A DNA stretch of 57,880 bases from Bacillota bacterium (lineage in GTDB: Bacteria; Bacillota; DSM-12270; Thermacetogeniales; Thermacetogeniaceae): contig JARYLU010000017.1 of NCBI GenBank assembly GCA_029907475.1, positions 1 through 57,880 on the forward strand, in the 5' to 3' direction. Positions 1 to 7,847 of this stretch are shown here, piece by piece. Each line of letters opens with the position of its first letter. Within the stretch, counting starts at the first letter, position 1. Below the pieces are notes generated by a model that searched no databases, was not told the origin of the DNA, and saw nothing but the letters and a program-made list of their open reading frames with translations. The translations under genes and the position numbers were made by a program.

Positions 1-5
1 AACAT

Positions 6-377
6 TCACACAGTACCCACAGTACCACGACTTGCTACTTCTTGCCAGGGAAAGGGAGGTGAGGGGTCATAGAAGATAAATGTTACTGTAACAACATAAG
101 TAGCTAATATAAGTTTATTGGATTGCACCAATACGCTAGCTAAGATTAAACCAAGACCTGCTCCTGTGGTAAATAAAAATTGTAATAAAGGAGCAATGTG
201 TTTGTACCCCCAAGTCATCGAAACTAGCATCAAAGAAAACGCCAGCACACCAGCAGCCATGATCTTTTGAGAAAGTATATTTCTTGTTTGGATAAAAATG
301 ATACTACCGACAGACATAGTAACGGCTAACAAGCTGAGTACCCGTGCACTCCAGTAGATCCATGAAATCTCAGGCAT
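6..377 (-). CDS. Small four-helix membrane protein, unknown function
   Basis: A complete 123-residue reading frame runs to a TGA stop at the window edge. The protein is almost entirely hydrophobic, with about four predicted membrane segments (roughly residues 8-28, 38-56, 62-82 and 88-105) and a short polar tail. I recognise no family motif. It lies downstream of the ABC permease remnant on the same strand, about 150 bases away, so it may once have belonged to that export locus (inference). Base composition is AT-rich like the rest of the left arm. It could be an immunity or accessory membrane protein of a peptide locus, but nothing in the sequence proves this. Confidence 0.5.
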   Translation of the reverse strand: MPEISWIYWSARVLSLLAVTMSVGSIIFIQTRNILSQKIMAAGVLAFSLMLVSMTWGYKHIAPLLQFLFTTGAGLGLILASVLVQSNKLILATYVVTVTFIFYDPSPPFPWQEVASRGTVGTV

Positions 378-530
378 TATAAACTCCTACTCCTTCCTTA
401 AATTGTTTATAAAAATGCGGAGGCTTATCCTTAACTAGAAAAATCCCTGTCTTGTCAATGGCGTGTGCATTGCGGCAAATCAGCCACCCGTAATGGGCGG
501 CCGATTTGGGGCAGTCAACTGATATAACCT

Positions 531-1343
531 TCAGGTAATTTCTTGATGACGAAACGTAAAATATAAAAGGCCGATAAACAGCAATAAATAGCCAGCGCTA
601 ACGATCAAGCCGGTTTCCAGTGACACCATGCCGGTAAGTTTTTCGAAGTGGACCATTCCACCCGTGACTTTTTCAAAGGCTATGGGCAAAGTTGACTTCT
701 GGTTCCAAAGCGGCAAAAACACCCGAATCGGCCAAGGGTCTAGAACACTTTGTTCAAGAATGGGATAGCCGATCCCGGCGAGGGCTCCGGCCAACGAACT
801 TCGGGTCATGACCGCCACCATCGCAGCAAAGATCGACCAGAGCAATAGGCTGGTCCAGGTTACAGCCCACTGCACGCCACTTTCAACAAACCAGTCAGTC
901 CAGGATGGCGGACCAGGCAACCAGGGAATAGGATAAATTCTATAAGTCACGAGGCTGAGGAGCAAACCGATGATACAAGAGACAGCCATCGCCATCAAAA
1001 AAAACAAAGCCAAAGTCGCGATTTTACTGGCGAGTACTGCCAGGCGGGAGGGTCCTTCCGTCCAAAGGATGCGAATGGTGCGAAACTGGTATTCATCCCC
1101 AAACAATAGCGCTCCTAGAACCCCCGCAAAAAATGGCCCAATCGCATTGAGGATGCCCAGCATATAAGCAACGACCATCGAAGGACTCACAATGTTTGCT
1201 GTTGCCTTTAACCCGTTTGTTAAGGGAGCGTTAATTACATATTGCTGCACCTGCTCCGGGGTAAGTTCCATGATCGAGTGCCGGATAAAGAAATCGACCG
1301 ACTGCATATAACGGGAACCAACAGAGATATAAGAATAGATCAC
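531..1343 (-). pseudogene. ABC-2 type permease, N-terminally truncated
   Basis: The frame encodes about 270 residues with at least five hydrophobic segments and the look of an ABC-2 exporter permease. A cytoplasmic stretch containing FGDEYQFRTIRILWTEGPSR is the typical coupling-helix region of this class. The expected first membrane helix and cytoplasmic start are missing. The 5' end runs straight into the ATPase gene, whose own 3' half is missing. I therefore read it as the 3' part of a permease gene left after a deletion that joined it to the ATPase. Translation might still restart internally, but a working transporter is unlikely. Confidence 0.6.
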
Positions 1344-1806
1344 CGTTGGTCGGTTCGTCTAATAGATAAAGCCGTGCGAGTTTGGATAAAGAAATAGCAA
1401 GCCCTACCCGCTTCTGCTGGCCGTAAGACAGGATTGCGGTTCGCCGTTTCAGGATTGATGTATCCAACTCCAGTTGTTCAAGATATTGATAGGCCCGAAC
1501 CGGATAGTTCGATAACAAACGGATATTCTTTTCAACAAATAGATATGAGTAAAGGGATGGCGTTTGAAAACACACACCGATATCGGAGAGAGCTTGAGTT
1601 GGATGCAGGTTAAATGTCCTTATATTTCCGGATGTGGGGCGTACAAGACCACATATTAAAGATATTAGCGTAGTTTTTCCGGCACCGTTCGGACCGGCCA
1701 GTCCGTAGATTTCTCCCGGACAAATTGATAGGGATACATCATGGACGGCAATTTGCTGTCCAAACCGCTTTGATACTTTTTCGCAGACCAATACATGCTC
1801 TTCCAT
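1231..1806 (-). pseudogene. ABC exporter ATPase, 3' half deleted and fused out of frame
   Basis: The first ~155 residues are a normal ABC ATPase. Walker A is GPNGAGKTT near residue 40, the signature is LSYGQQKRVGLAISLSK, and Walker B is LYLLDEPTNG. Directly after DEPTNG, near base 1345, the frame enters permease DNA in the wrong frame and continues for about 36 meaningless residues. The D-loop, switch histidine and C-terminal helical part are absent, and the product is 191 residues instead of about 230-300. One deletion spanning the end of the ATPase and the start of the permease explains both defects. Without the switch His region the ATPase is probably inactive. Confidence 0.7.
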
Positions 1807-1844
1807 TATCTACCCTCTTCACAATTATGCAAAATTGAGGAGAA

Positions 1845-1873
1845 TAGCGCCGCTGTTATTATCTGTGGCGCTA
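1845..1873 (-). terminator. Hairpin between peptide gene and ABC genes
   Basis: The arms TAGCGCC and GGCGCTA form a perfect 7-bp stem, extended imperfectly by purine/pyrimidine flanks. It sits after the small peptide frame and before the ABC ATPase. No good U-tract follows, so it may stabilise or partly terminate the upstream transcript rather than stop it. Confidence 0.4.
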
Positions 1874-1940
1874 TCCCTCTCACTTCTCAGTAATCCAGCC
1901 TTCCGGCTTTCACACGTTTTAAAAGGTCACCTACTACTTA

Positions 1941-2042
1941 TTAATAGGCTTGACTGTTGCCCCATCCGTCAACCTGGGTAATAATCCAACTAACAAAAGA
2001 TGAACCGCCGACATGTCCCCAAGGTGTATAGATAACTTGCAT
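1941..2042 (-). CDS. 33-residue Gly/Trp-rich peptide, possible exported peptide precursor
   Basis: ATG at 2042 is preceded by AAAGGAGAA at ten-base spacing, a good ribosome binding site for a frame of only 33 residues ending at TAA. The peptide begins MQVIYTPWGHVGG and ends DGWGNSQAY. It holds three tryptophans and six glycines, no cysteine, and a double glycine at residues 12-13 that resembles a leader cleavage site. It is the first frame upstream of the ABC exporter remnant on the same strand, with a hairpin in between, an arrangement common for bacteriocins and signalling peptides. No family is recognised. The role is inference; chance is the main alternative. Confidence 0.45.
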   Translation of the reverse strand: MQVIYTPWGHVGGSSFVSWIITQVDGWGNSQAY

Positions 2043-2340
2043 GGTAACTGTTCTCCTTTTACGGCTATATTTTGCGACTGGTGCAGCAATCTCATATAGG
2101 ATAATCTACCCTGCGTGCTTCCCAAGTGGGAGCAACATTCTGTGGTACACCAGATTACTGAGGTCCGTCTGCTCATCGGGCTCAAAGCACCAAGTTACTT
2201 CGACCTTAGTTCGCCAGCCGCAACAGAATTATTCCACCATCAAAGGTTTTCATCCTTCTGATGGTGCCGCCATGGCGGCATGATTGTCTACTCAGGCTAC
2301 CACCTGGGACTTAATATAAGGCGACCTCTCCCAAGATCGC
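2043..2340 (-). other. Gene-free structured leader upstream of the small peptide
   Basis: About 300 bases without a convincing gene hold several self-complementary stretches: a 12-bp stem (2236-2265), a perfect 16-base palindrome TGCCGCCATGGCGGCA (2265-2280), and a hairpin around TGCTCCCA/TGGGAAGCA (2121-2140). Its base composition is richer in GC than the flanks. It could be a structured leader or small RNA on the minus strand, or the worn right end of an insertion sequence. I cannot assign it to a known RNA family. Confidence 0.35.
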
Positions 2341-3474
2341 TCACCAGTTAAGACCGTTTTTGCCTGGGAACGCCAAAGGAACATCCCCTCTTATGTTCAT
2401 TTCTTTCATATTTATTCTGGATTTAATATTCTTATTGTTGTCCATGACGAGTAACATTTGGTTCTGTCTATAGATAGCGCCGATGATTTGATTATCTTTT
2501 ATTGCACAATATAAATGTTCATAAGTCTGTCCTGTATGCACAGGCACACCGACAACCAGCACTTGATCATTATATATACCACTTATTAAAAAATATTCTG
2601 GCACTTCGCCATGACCCGTACTTTTTATAAAGTTTTTGCATTTATTGGTAATATCATCTAATTTAGCGAATGTGTTGTTATGTAAATCTAACAATCCTAT
2701 TCCATCAACTGTTGGGGCATAGAATTTTTTCCCTACATTCTCAACAGTATCTTGAAGAAAAATAGTCTGAAAATCAATAGTATCATCCGGAAGCTTAATC
2801 TCATTAACTGTTTGTTTCCCAGTTAACATGTTATATTTTACAATAAAGATTGAAAAGAGTTGCCTAACGTACACAAAATATGCGTTTTCCCCGTCATAAT
2901 ATACAAATGATAGATCTCCAATAGGGTCCAAAGGAATCTCTTTTCCGGAATCATTTTTATAGTTTATATCGAACTTTACTTCTTTAGTAATTATATCTCC
3001 GTCCTTTTTTGCTGTTATTCTATATTTTTCAAGCTCTCCAGTATCTTTCTTTATTTTTTCTACTTCTATGTTATCACCGATGAATATATCTTTCTGTTGT
3101 CCCTTAGCTTTTAATGGTATTAATTTTATCGTCTTCTTGTAGTTATCGGAAGGCCGGCAAAAATCGGGGATGATGAATTTATCCTTGCCATCCCAGTATT
3201 CTGGAATCTTATAACTATTTTTAGCATCAAAAGAAAATGCTTCATCATCCTTGCTAATATTCAATTTGCCATTTTTAATATCCCAGTTGGCTTTTATCGC
3301 AGTTATTTTTTCACCTTGCTGCTGGTATACCAGACATGGAAGCTCTATATCATTTGTTGATTCTCGTTTAATTTTGCTGGAGATGCTTTGCGTAAGACTT
3401 TTATTTGTACACGCATTAAAAAGGAAGGCAATTAACACTATACAGATTAATAAACCAGCTTTCTTTGCTCTCAA
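2341..3474 (-). CDS. Secreted lipoprotein of unknown function
   Basis: The product of about 377 residues starts with a lipoprotein signal: positive residues (RAKK), a hydrophobic stretch, then the lipobox FLFNAC near residue 22-27, so it should be tethered outside the membrane. The rest is polar and Lys/Asp-rich, with alternating strands suggesting a beta-rich fold. I recognise no enzyme motif. TTG at 3474 is preferred over GTG at 3483 because AAGGGG lies eight bases before it. The gene follows the amidase on the same strand across a strong hairpin, so the two may be co-expressed surface proteins. It is AT-rich like the rest of the accessory arm. Confidence 0.6.
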   Translation of the reverse strand: MRAKKAGLLICIVLIAFLFNACTNKSLTQSISSKIKRESTNDIELPCLVYQQQGEKITAIKANWDIKNGKLNISKDDEAFSFDAKNSYKIPEYWDGKDKFIIPDFCRPSDNYKKTIKLIPLKAKGQQKDIFIGDNIEVEKIKKDTGELEKYRITAKKDGDIITKEVKFDINYKNDSGKEIPLDPIGDLSFVYYDGENAYFVYVRQLFSIFIVKYNMLTGKQTVNEIKLPDDTIDFQTIFLQDTVENVGKKFYAPTVDGIGLLDLHNNTFAKLDDITNKCKNFIKSTGHGEVPEYFLISGIYNDQVLVVGVPVHTGQTYEHLYCAIKDNQIIGAIYRQNQMLLVMDNNKNIKSRINMKEMNIRGDVPLAFPGKNGLNW

Positions 3475-3500
3475 TGAATCCACCCCTTTTTTAAATGTAA

Positions 3501-3538
3501 TGCCTGGTATGCTGTGGCGCTGCGCAGCATACCAGGCA
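3501..3538 (-). terminator. 14-bp perfect hairpin between amidase and lipoprotein genes
   Basis: TGCCTGGTATGCTG and its exact complement flank a ten-base loop. The stem is long enough to stall polymerase, but the next bases on the minus strand are mixed T and A, not a clean U-tract. It could be a weak terminator or an RNA-processing site that lowers lipoprotein expression. Confidence 0.5.
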
Positions 3539-3552
3539 AATTTTAATTTATA

Positions 3553-4779
3553 TTACCATAAGATATAATATTCGCGATAACTTTCGTTGCTGTAATCATA
3601 CTGCTTTCGATCATATGTATGTGCGCTAAACTTCCTTGTCACTGTGTCGTTCTGAACAATCATGGCTATATGATAGTAAACTCCGTCTGCAGTTTTCCAT
3701 AGTCTAACCCCGCCGGCAGAGGCAGAGGTATAGGTTGATGGTGTCCAGTAGCCCTTCGTATCATACATATAATCTTTTAGTCCACGTACATTTTGCCACG
3801 CATATGTCCAGGATTTGTCCGCGGAAGTTCTTGTCCATACACCTGCCTCTTTTGGAATACCCCCATAATTTAATCCTTGGGACACATAATCGGCGCAGTC
3901 GTTGTGGCAGAAATTATATAGATACGCAGGGTATGTCCCTGTATTCCAGTAGGCTGTGTTTTGCTGCGCTTTGTTATGGGGACAATAGGTAGTTGCGGTT
4001 GAAGTGTATTGATTAGCATAATCTCTTGCCCTAAGTCTATCATAGCCTGGATATAATGATGTGACTGATGCGCTTAGTGTTTCACCGTTAATTACATCCT
4101 TTATTTCCTTAGCGCCATCGCTTTCAAGTTCCGTGCTCGATTTCGGTAGAATGTTCTTGGCAGGAAAATAGTTACCTATTCCATCCTCTGCGTAAAGCAC
4201 TCCAGAATCCCTGTCTATGCCATTTGAAGTTTTAGTTACTGAATATTTAAAGATAAGGCTTCCATCTTGTGGCTGACCAATATACTGCTCCAGGTCTCTT
4301 ACTTTAAACTGCAACAGTTTTGCAGCCCTTTCAATTCGTTCATCATTTAATTTTGTGTTCACAGAAGCCTTTATTTGTTTCATGGTATTTTCAGCGCTGT
4401 CCTTATCTATATCATCAAGGTTTACAGCTTTTAGCATTCCCTTTACGTAAGGAAGTTCGCTAACTTTCTTTGCCTTTAATACCTTTTTAATTTTAGCAAG
4501 TGCGTAGACATCAATTTTATTGTTGTTTTCTTCAACCTTAGTTATATCCATTTCTAAATTGAGGATATCATAATATGGGCCATAACCACTGTTAATTAAA
4601 TTGGCAATTTGATTTTTTGCCTCAGCCTTAGCTGCTGTTTTAGGATCCACACTTGCAGCGGAAACACTAACAATTGACAAAAAAGTTATTGAAATTACTA
4701 AAAACAAATGTAATGCGTTACGAGTAACCTTGATGTTTCTGATTGACAACCTCCTGTTTGACATAAACCTTAAGAACAT
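3553..4779 (-). CDS. Secreted protein with C-terminal amidase_6-type domain
   Basis: The 408-residue protein has an N-terminal signal (MSNRRLSIRN then a hydrophobic run ending VSVSAA). A charged, helical middle part follows (residues ~45-230). The C-terminal ~150 residues resemble the putative amidase domain of Gram-positive extracellular proteins: YANQY near the domain start, FCHNDCADYVSQGLNYGG carrying the probable catalytic Cys, and a late His in YYHIAMIV. Likely role: cleaving or binding cell-wall or peptide amide bonds outside the cell (inference from domain). ATG at 4779 lies 11 bases after AAGGAG; TTG at 4785 is an alternative start. The longer upstream extension lacks a ribosome site. 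Confidence 0.7.
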   Translation of the reverse strand: MFLRFMSNRRLSIRNIKVTRNALHLFLVISITFLSIVSVSAASVDPKTAAKAEAKNQIANLINSGYGPYYDILNLEMDITKVEENNNKIDVYALAKIKKVLKAKKVSELPYVKGMLKAVNLDDIDKDSAENTMKQIKASVNTKLNDERIERAAKLLQFKVRDLEQYIGQPQDGSLIFKYSVTKTSNGIDRDSGVLYAEDGIGNYFPAKNILPKSSTELESDGAKEIKDVINGETLSASVTSLYPGYDRLRARDYANQYTSTATTYCPHNKAQQNTAYWNTGTYPAYLYNFCHNDCADYVSQGLNYGGIPKEAGVWTRTSADKSWTYAWQNVRGLKDYMYDTKGYWTPSTYTSASAGGVRLWKTADGVYYHIAMIVQNDTVTRKFSAHTYDRKQYDYSNESYREYYILW

Positions 4780-4930
4780 CTCCAAATTCACTCCTTTTGA
4801 TTTTTTTAATTGAAATTTTAATATTCTAACAGTTGCCCACTTCGCTGCAATTGCTGAGAGCAACAGTGGTTACTAATCGCTCTCGTTCTTTACAAAGGCC
4901 GAGTGTCAGACTAAAATACAATTGCCTGTA

Positions 4931-5012
4931 CCTTTGCCATGCAAAGGAAGGGTACTCACCCCCGGTGAATGGTTGGTTGACGGCCTGCTGGTTCACCGGG
5001 GGCTATTTTTCT
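4931..5012 (+). terminator. Two stacked hairpins, second with T-tract; orphan terminator or small RNA end
   Basis: CCTTTGC-CAT-GCAAAGG (4931-4947) is a perfect hairpin. It is followed by an 11-bp inverted repeat CCCCCGGTGAA/TTCACCGGGGG (4959-5002) and then CTATTTTTC. Read on the plus strand this is a rho-independent terminator, yet no plus-strand gene precedes it. It may end a short untranslated RNA starting near 4860. The rest of the 4,864-5,170 gap is AT-rich and shows nothing else firm. Confidence 0.45.
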
Positions 5013-5170
5013 CCATTAAGCTGCTCAATCGTTTTTTTTCTTATCGTTCACCTCCCTATGAAGTCTAAGAAGTTCCATATATGTATATTTTTGCTGCAAT
5101 TTTATCCTAACATGATCTGTCAAGATTGTCATGTCACCTAAAAGGGTGATTTTTTAGTCATATTTCGACT

Positions 5171-5968
5171 TTATGTCCCCCTTTTAGAACATAAAGTATT
5201 CAAGTAGGGGGTTAATTCCCGGATTATATTGAAGAACTCAATTTTACTATTAATGCTCAGCTTTTTGAAGGCCCTTTTCTTGAGTGTTTTTACTGTTTCT
5301 TTGCTTATCTGCATCTCATCGGCTATCTGATTCTCAGTCCATCCTTTAATCAGTAATAATAGAACGTCTTTCTCCCTGATGCTTAATATTTTGAGCTTCA
5401 GCAATAGCTCAGGTGAAACGGGATTTATGGGTGGTGTGAGTCGCGACATCAGTTTTTCCTCATACATTTTTTCGATATACTGGACCGCCAGTTGTACTAA
5501 TGCGGGTATATTTTCGAGTCCTTTCTCGCAGTCCATGGAAACGTCGAGGAGACCGATAATATTCCCGCCAGGCGATCTTATAGGCGCCGCCACGCAACTC
5601 CAATCCTTGAACAGTTGGCAGTAATGCTGTTCTCCTCTGATCGCTACTTTCTTCTGCAAAAGCATAGACAGAGCTATAGCATTAGTGCCGCATATTTCTT
5701 CTCGAAAACATGCTCCCTGGCTTATATTCATCCGGGAACATAAATCCAAGACCTGTGGGCTGCTTAATATACCAAGGGTATAGCCCTCATGATTACAGAA
5801 GATGATTAACTGGTCTTTATCTGTCAAGTTTGGATAAAGGAGGTTTTTTATAATTGGCCAGGCTGTGGTTGACAGGTCTGCTGATTCTGCTGATATGTTT
5901 TCAATTTCCGCCTCGGTAAGAATTTGTGGCATCAAGGTCAAACCGGGGTTCACTTTTTTTCCAGGCAT
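5171..5968 (-). CDS. GAF-type sensor with C-terminal LuxR helix-turn-helix
   Basis: The 265-residue regulator has two parts. Residues ~25-165 look like the N-terminal sensor domain of AcoR/PrpR-type activators, with CGTNAIALSMLLQKKVAIRG and then CVAAPIRSPGGNIIGLLDVS. Residues ~195-255 are a LuxR/GerE helix-turn-helix (LSIREKDVLLLLIKGWTENQIADEM, then ISKETVKTLKKRAFKKL). No AAA+ sigma-54 domain lies between, so the acetoin-activator sensor appears coupled directly to a LuxR output. The ligand is unknown. No convincing ribosome site precedes ATG at 5968, and ATG at MPQILTEAEIE (residue 13) is an alternative start. The neighbours give no clear target. Confidence 0.7.
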   Translation of the reverse strand: MPGKKVNPGLTLMPQILTEAEIENISAESADLSTTAWPIIKNLLYPNLTDKDQLIIFCNHEGYTLGILSSPQVLDLCSRMNISQGACFREEICGTNAIALSMLLQKKVAIRGEQHYCQLFKDWSCVAAPIRSPGGNIIGLLDVSMDCEKGLENIPALVQLAVQYIEKMYEEKLMSRLTPPINPVSPELLLKLKILSIREKDVLLLLIKGWTENQIADEMQISKETVKTLKKRAFKKLSINSKIEFFNIIRELTPYLNTLCSKRGT

Positions 5969-6159
5969 CTTTTGTATGATGCTTCGATGACAGGTGAAGG
6001 AATTAGAAACTTGTCTGATTCTCCTTCTCCAGATTCTTTTGAACGCCGGATTTTCCTAAAAAACATCTTTACCCCTCCTTATCAGGTTGCAACGCTTTCC
6101 TTCGGCCTTTTGAGCTACGCCCTCTTTCGGAAAAGTTTCTGCAAAAGGTGTCGAAGGGT

Positions 6160-6300
6160 TTAAAGACAGGTTTTGCAGTCTCTGAACATCAGTAGTGTTT
6201 CCTTGAAATCGGTTTCCGTCTTTAGCAGCATCAGCAGGTAGTAGGTGAACAAGCGCAATGAAGATCGAAGTTTTCCACGGCCCGCTCACTGTCGCTCTAA
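6160..6300 (-). pseudogene. Possible C-terminal scrap of a transposase
   Basis: A short frame ending at TAA (6160) reads RLFTYYLLMLLKTET and then DFKETLLMF. Just upstream in another frame is RAVENFDLH, a pattern like the C-terminus of DDE transposases with a frameshift between the pieces. The match is by eye only. The rest of 5,969-6,565 contains an imperfect palindrome around ACCCTCTATAATAGGGT (~6,510) and no gene I can support. Confidence 0.3.
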
Positions 6301-6565
6301 AATATTGCTTCTTTATACCAGGGCATGTTTGATGAACGTCTGATAGTAAAGGGCCGGACGTTTATCGTTTGATGAAAATTTTTCCTGCCCCGGCCTCACC
6401 TCCCTACGACATTTTTAAGGCGTTTACTCATTAACAACATATGGAATGAACCTGAACCGCTAGAGTTTGTTTCGAAAACTTGAGACGGGCGTTCAGTTTT
6501 TTCATACCCTCTATAATAGGGTAGTTTTGGATCACGGTTTAGTAAAAAAAATTTAGATTACCATC

Positions 6566-6772
6566 TCATGCCTTTATTACCATTGATGGACTTATCTGTC
6601 CTCCCCTGACAGCGGTTATTTCCAGCAGGTTGCCTTTGATGTCGTATATGTCGTTTGCGTTTTGGTCACCAGCATTCAGGATCGGTATGTAATTGCCTAG
6701 CTGTAAGTAATACAGCCGGATATTGGGCTTCCTGCTCAACTCCCGGCTGAAATAGATCTGAATCTTGTTCAC
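6566..6772 (-). CDS. Small hypothetical protein or gene fragment
   Basis: A 68-residue frame (N-terminus MNKIQIYFSREL, later DIYDIKGNLLEITAVRGG) opens with GTG at 6772, ends at TGA and could extend a little upstream to a stop near 6800. There is no ribosome site and no recognised motif. An eight-C run just upstream (near 6812-6819) and the truncated methylase next to it suggest this stretch is decaying phage or plasmid DNA. It may be a remnant rather than a gene. Confidence 0.25.
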   Translation of the reverse strand: MNKIQIYFSRELSRKPNIRLYYLQLGNYIPILNAGDQNANDIYDIKGNLLEITAVRGGQISPSMVIKA

Positions 6773-6831
6773 ATACTGATCCGGGCGCTTTGGCCACTCC
6801 CTTACCTATTCCCCCCCCAGTAGCCTACGAC

Positions 6832-7165
6832 CTAAAACCGCCTTTGGGCAAGAGCAATGGATTCCCAGGGGGCGGTATCAGCAATAAAATTATCATCACC
6901 AGCAGATATGCCACCAGTACATTTGGTAACAAGTTCGTTTAAATTGTCCCTTACAACAAGGTAAAAGTTAATAAGTTCCGGGTTGTTGTCGATCAGTACC
7001 GCTTTCTCGGGAAGCAGGTGAAAGAAAACGGCACCACCGCCCATGAAGGGTTCGTGATAAACCCTAAACCTTTCCGGAAAAAGTGGTTCGAATTGAAAAA
7101 GCAACTGCCCTTTTCCGCCTGCCCACTTAACAGGTGGCTTTGGTTTTATACTTTCGCCGGGAAAA
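6832..7165 (-). pseudogene. DNA adenine methylase (Dam/M.DpnIIA-like), N-terminal fragment
   Basis: The frame reads KPPVKWAGGKGQLL, FPERFRVYHEPFMGGGAVFFHL and then VLIDNNPELINFY, which is the AdoMet-binding start of D12-class adenine methyltransferases (motif I FMGGG). It has no ATG start in frame. After DNLNELV it runs into unrelated residues and stops, about 90-100 residues in rather than ~280. The DPPY catalytic motif is missing, so it cannot methylate DNA. An overlapping ATG frame at 7,212 (MASKNKPTGGR) may be the shifted original N-terminus. It marks a former phage or restriction-modification region. Confidence 0.65.
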
Positions 7166-7294
7166 ATAACCGCCTTTCAGTCTGCCTCCAGTGGGCTTGT
7201 TTTTACTTGCCATAGTTTTAACCTAAATACTTGTAGTGCCCGAATTTTCTTACAGGTCTCACATGTTTAATTTAGCTTTTTTCGGGGCCTTCTG

Positions 7295-7495
7295 TTAATT
7301 AGACGGAGTGCCATCGTGATGATTGCTTCCCCTCAGGCCTTCCCTAAATTTCTCGATAATCAAAATCCCCCACCCGTAAGCAAAGATCAGTGTTCCGGCA
7401 ATTTCAAAAGGGTCGTTGATTCCGGCAGGCTGGGAAAACTTTGCTTCAAGGTAAGCACTCAGTTTGGGGGACGCTAAAAGCAAAACCCCGATCAC
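7295..7495 (-). CDS. Small membrane protein, possibly holin-like
   Basis: A GTG-started frame of 66 residues has two hydrophobic segments (MIGVLLLASPKL and GTLIFAYGWGILIIEKF) and a charged tail. It overlaps the stop of the 33-codon frame upstream as TAGTG, so the two are either translationally coupled or halves of one frameshifted gene. Size and topology resemble small holins or toxin-like membrane peptides, but no family is recognised. Confidence 0.35.
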   Translation of the reverse strand: MIGVLLLASPKLSAYLEAKFSQPAGINDPFEIAGTLIFAYGWGILIIEKFREGLRGSNHHDGTPSN

Positions 7496-7596
7496 TAACA
7501 GGTCGATAATTCTATTTTTATTTTTTGTGAAGCACGCGCTTGGCGCAAGTAGTAAACTAAACCTATTAACAAAACTAACGCAATAACATAATCCAT
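7495..7596 (-). CDS. 33-residue single-helix membrane peptide
   Basis: ATG at 7596 follows AGAGGGGGTAACCAC, a clear ribosome site. The peptide begins MDYVIALVLLIGLVYYLRQ, one membrane helix followed by a basic tail, and stops at TAG, which overlaps the GTG of the next frame. The good ribosome site and coupling suggest it is translated. It could be a short membrane regulator, a type I toxin-like peptide or half of a holin gene. Confidence 0.4.
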   Translation of the reverse strand: MDYVIALVLLIGLVYYLRQARASQKIKIELSTC

Positions 7597-7734
7597 GTGG
7601 TTACCCCCTCTTGTATTAACTATAACGAAAATAATCCATTTCCCTCCTTTTGGTTATGGTTGGAAATATTGTCTATCTTAAGGATACGACCTGGCGGGAC
7701 ATTTTTCCTCCTTAAATTTCCCGAGTTCCTGCCC

Positions 7735-7791
7735 GGGCAATTATCAAAGGGGGTCGGCTCCGCGACTCCTCCAATTGCCCTTGCTGGCAAT
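7735..7791 (+). promoter_or_regulatory. Mutually exclusive hairpins before the Uma2 gene
   Basis: GGGCAATT (7735-7742) pairs with AATTGCCC (7773-7780) around an inner GGGTCG/CGACTCC stem. The same downstream ATTGCC (7774-7779) can instead pair with GGCAAT (7786-7791), followed by ATTTTG. The two folds cannot coexist, the usual sign of transcription attenuation, but no ligand or leader peptide is evident. Confidence 0.35.
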
Positions 7792-7847
7792 ATTTTGCTA
7801 TGTTAGAATATTTCCAGAAATAACGTCCCTGTAAAGGAGGCGAGAAC

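Noticed and set aside
1934-2185. 83-codon frame over the structured leader and the small peptide
   Set aside because: It has no ribosome site and runs through hairpins. The 33-codon frame inside it, in another phase, has a proper start.
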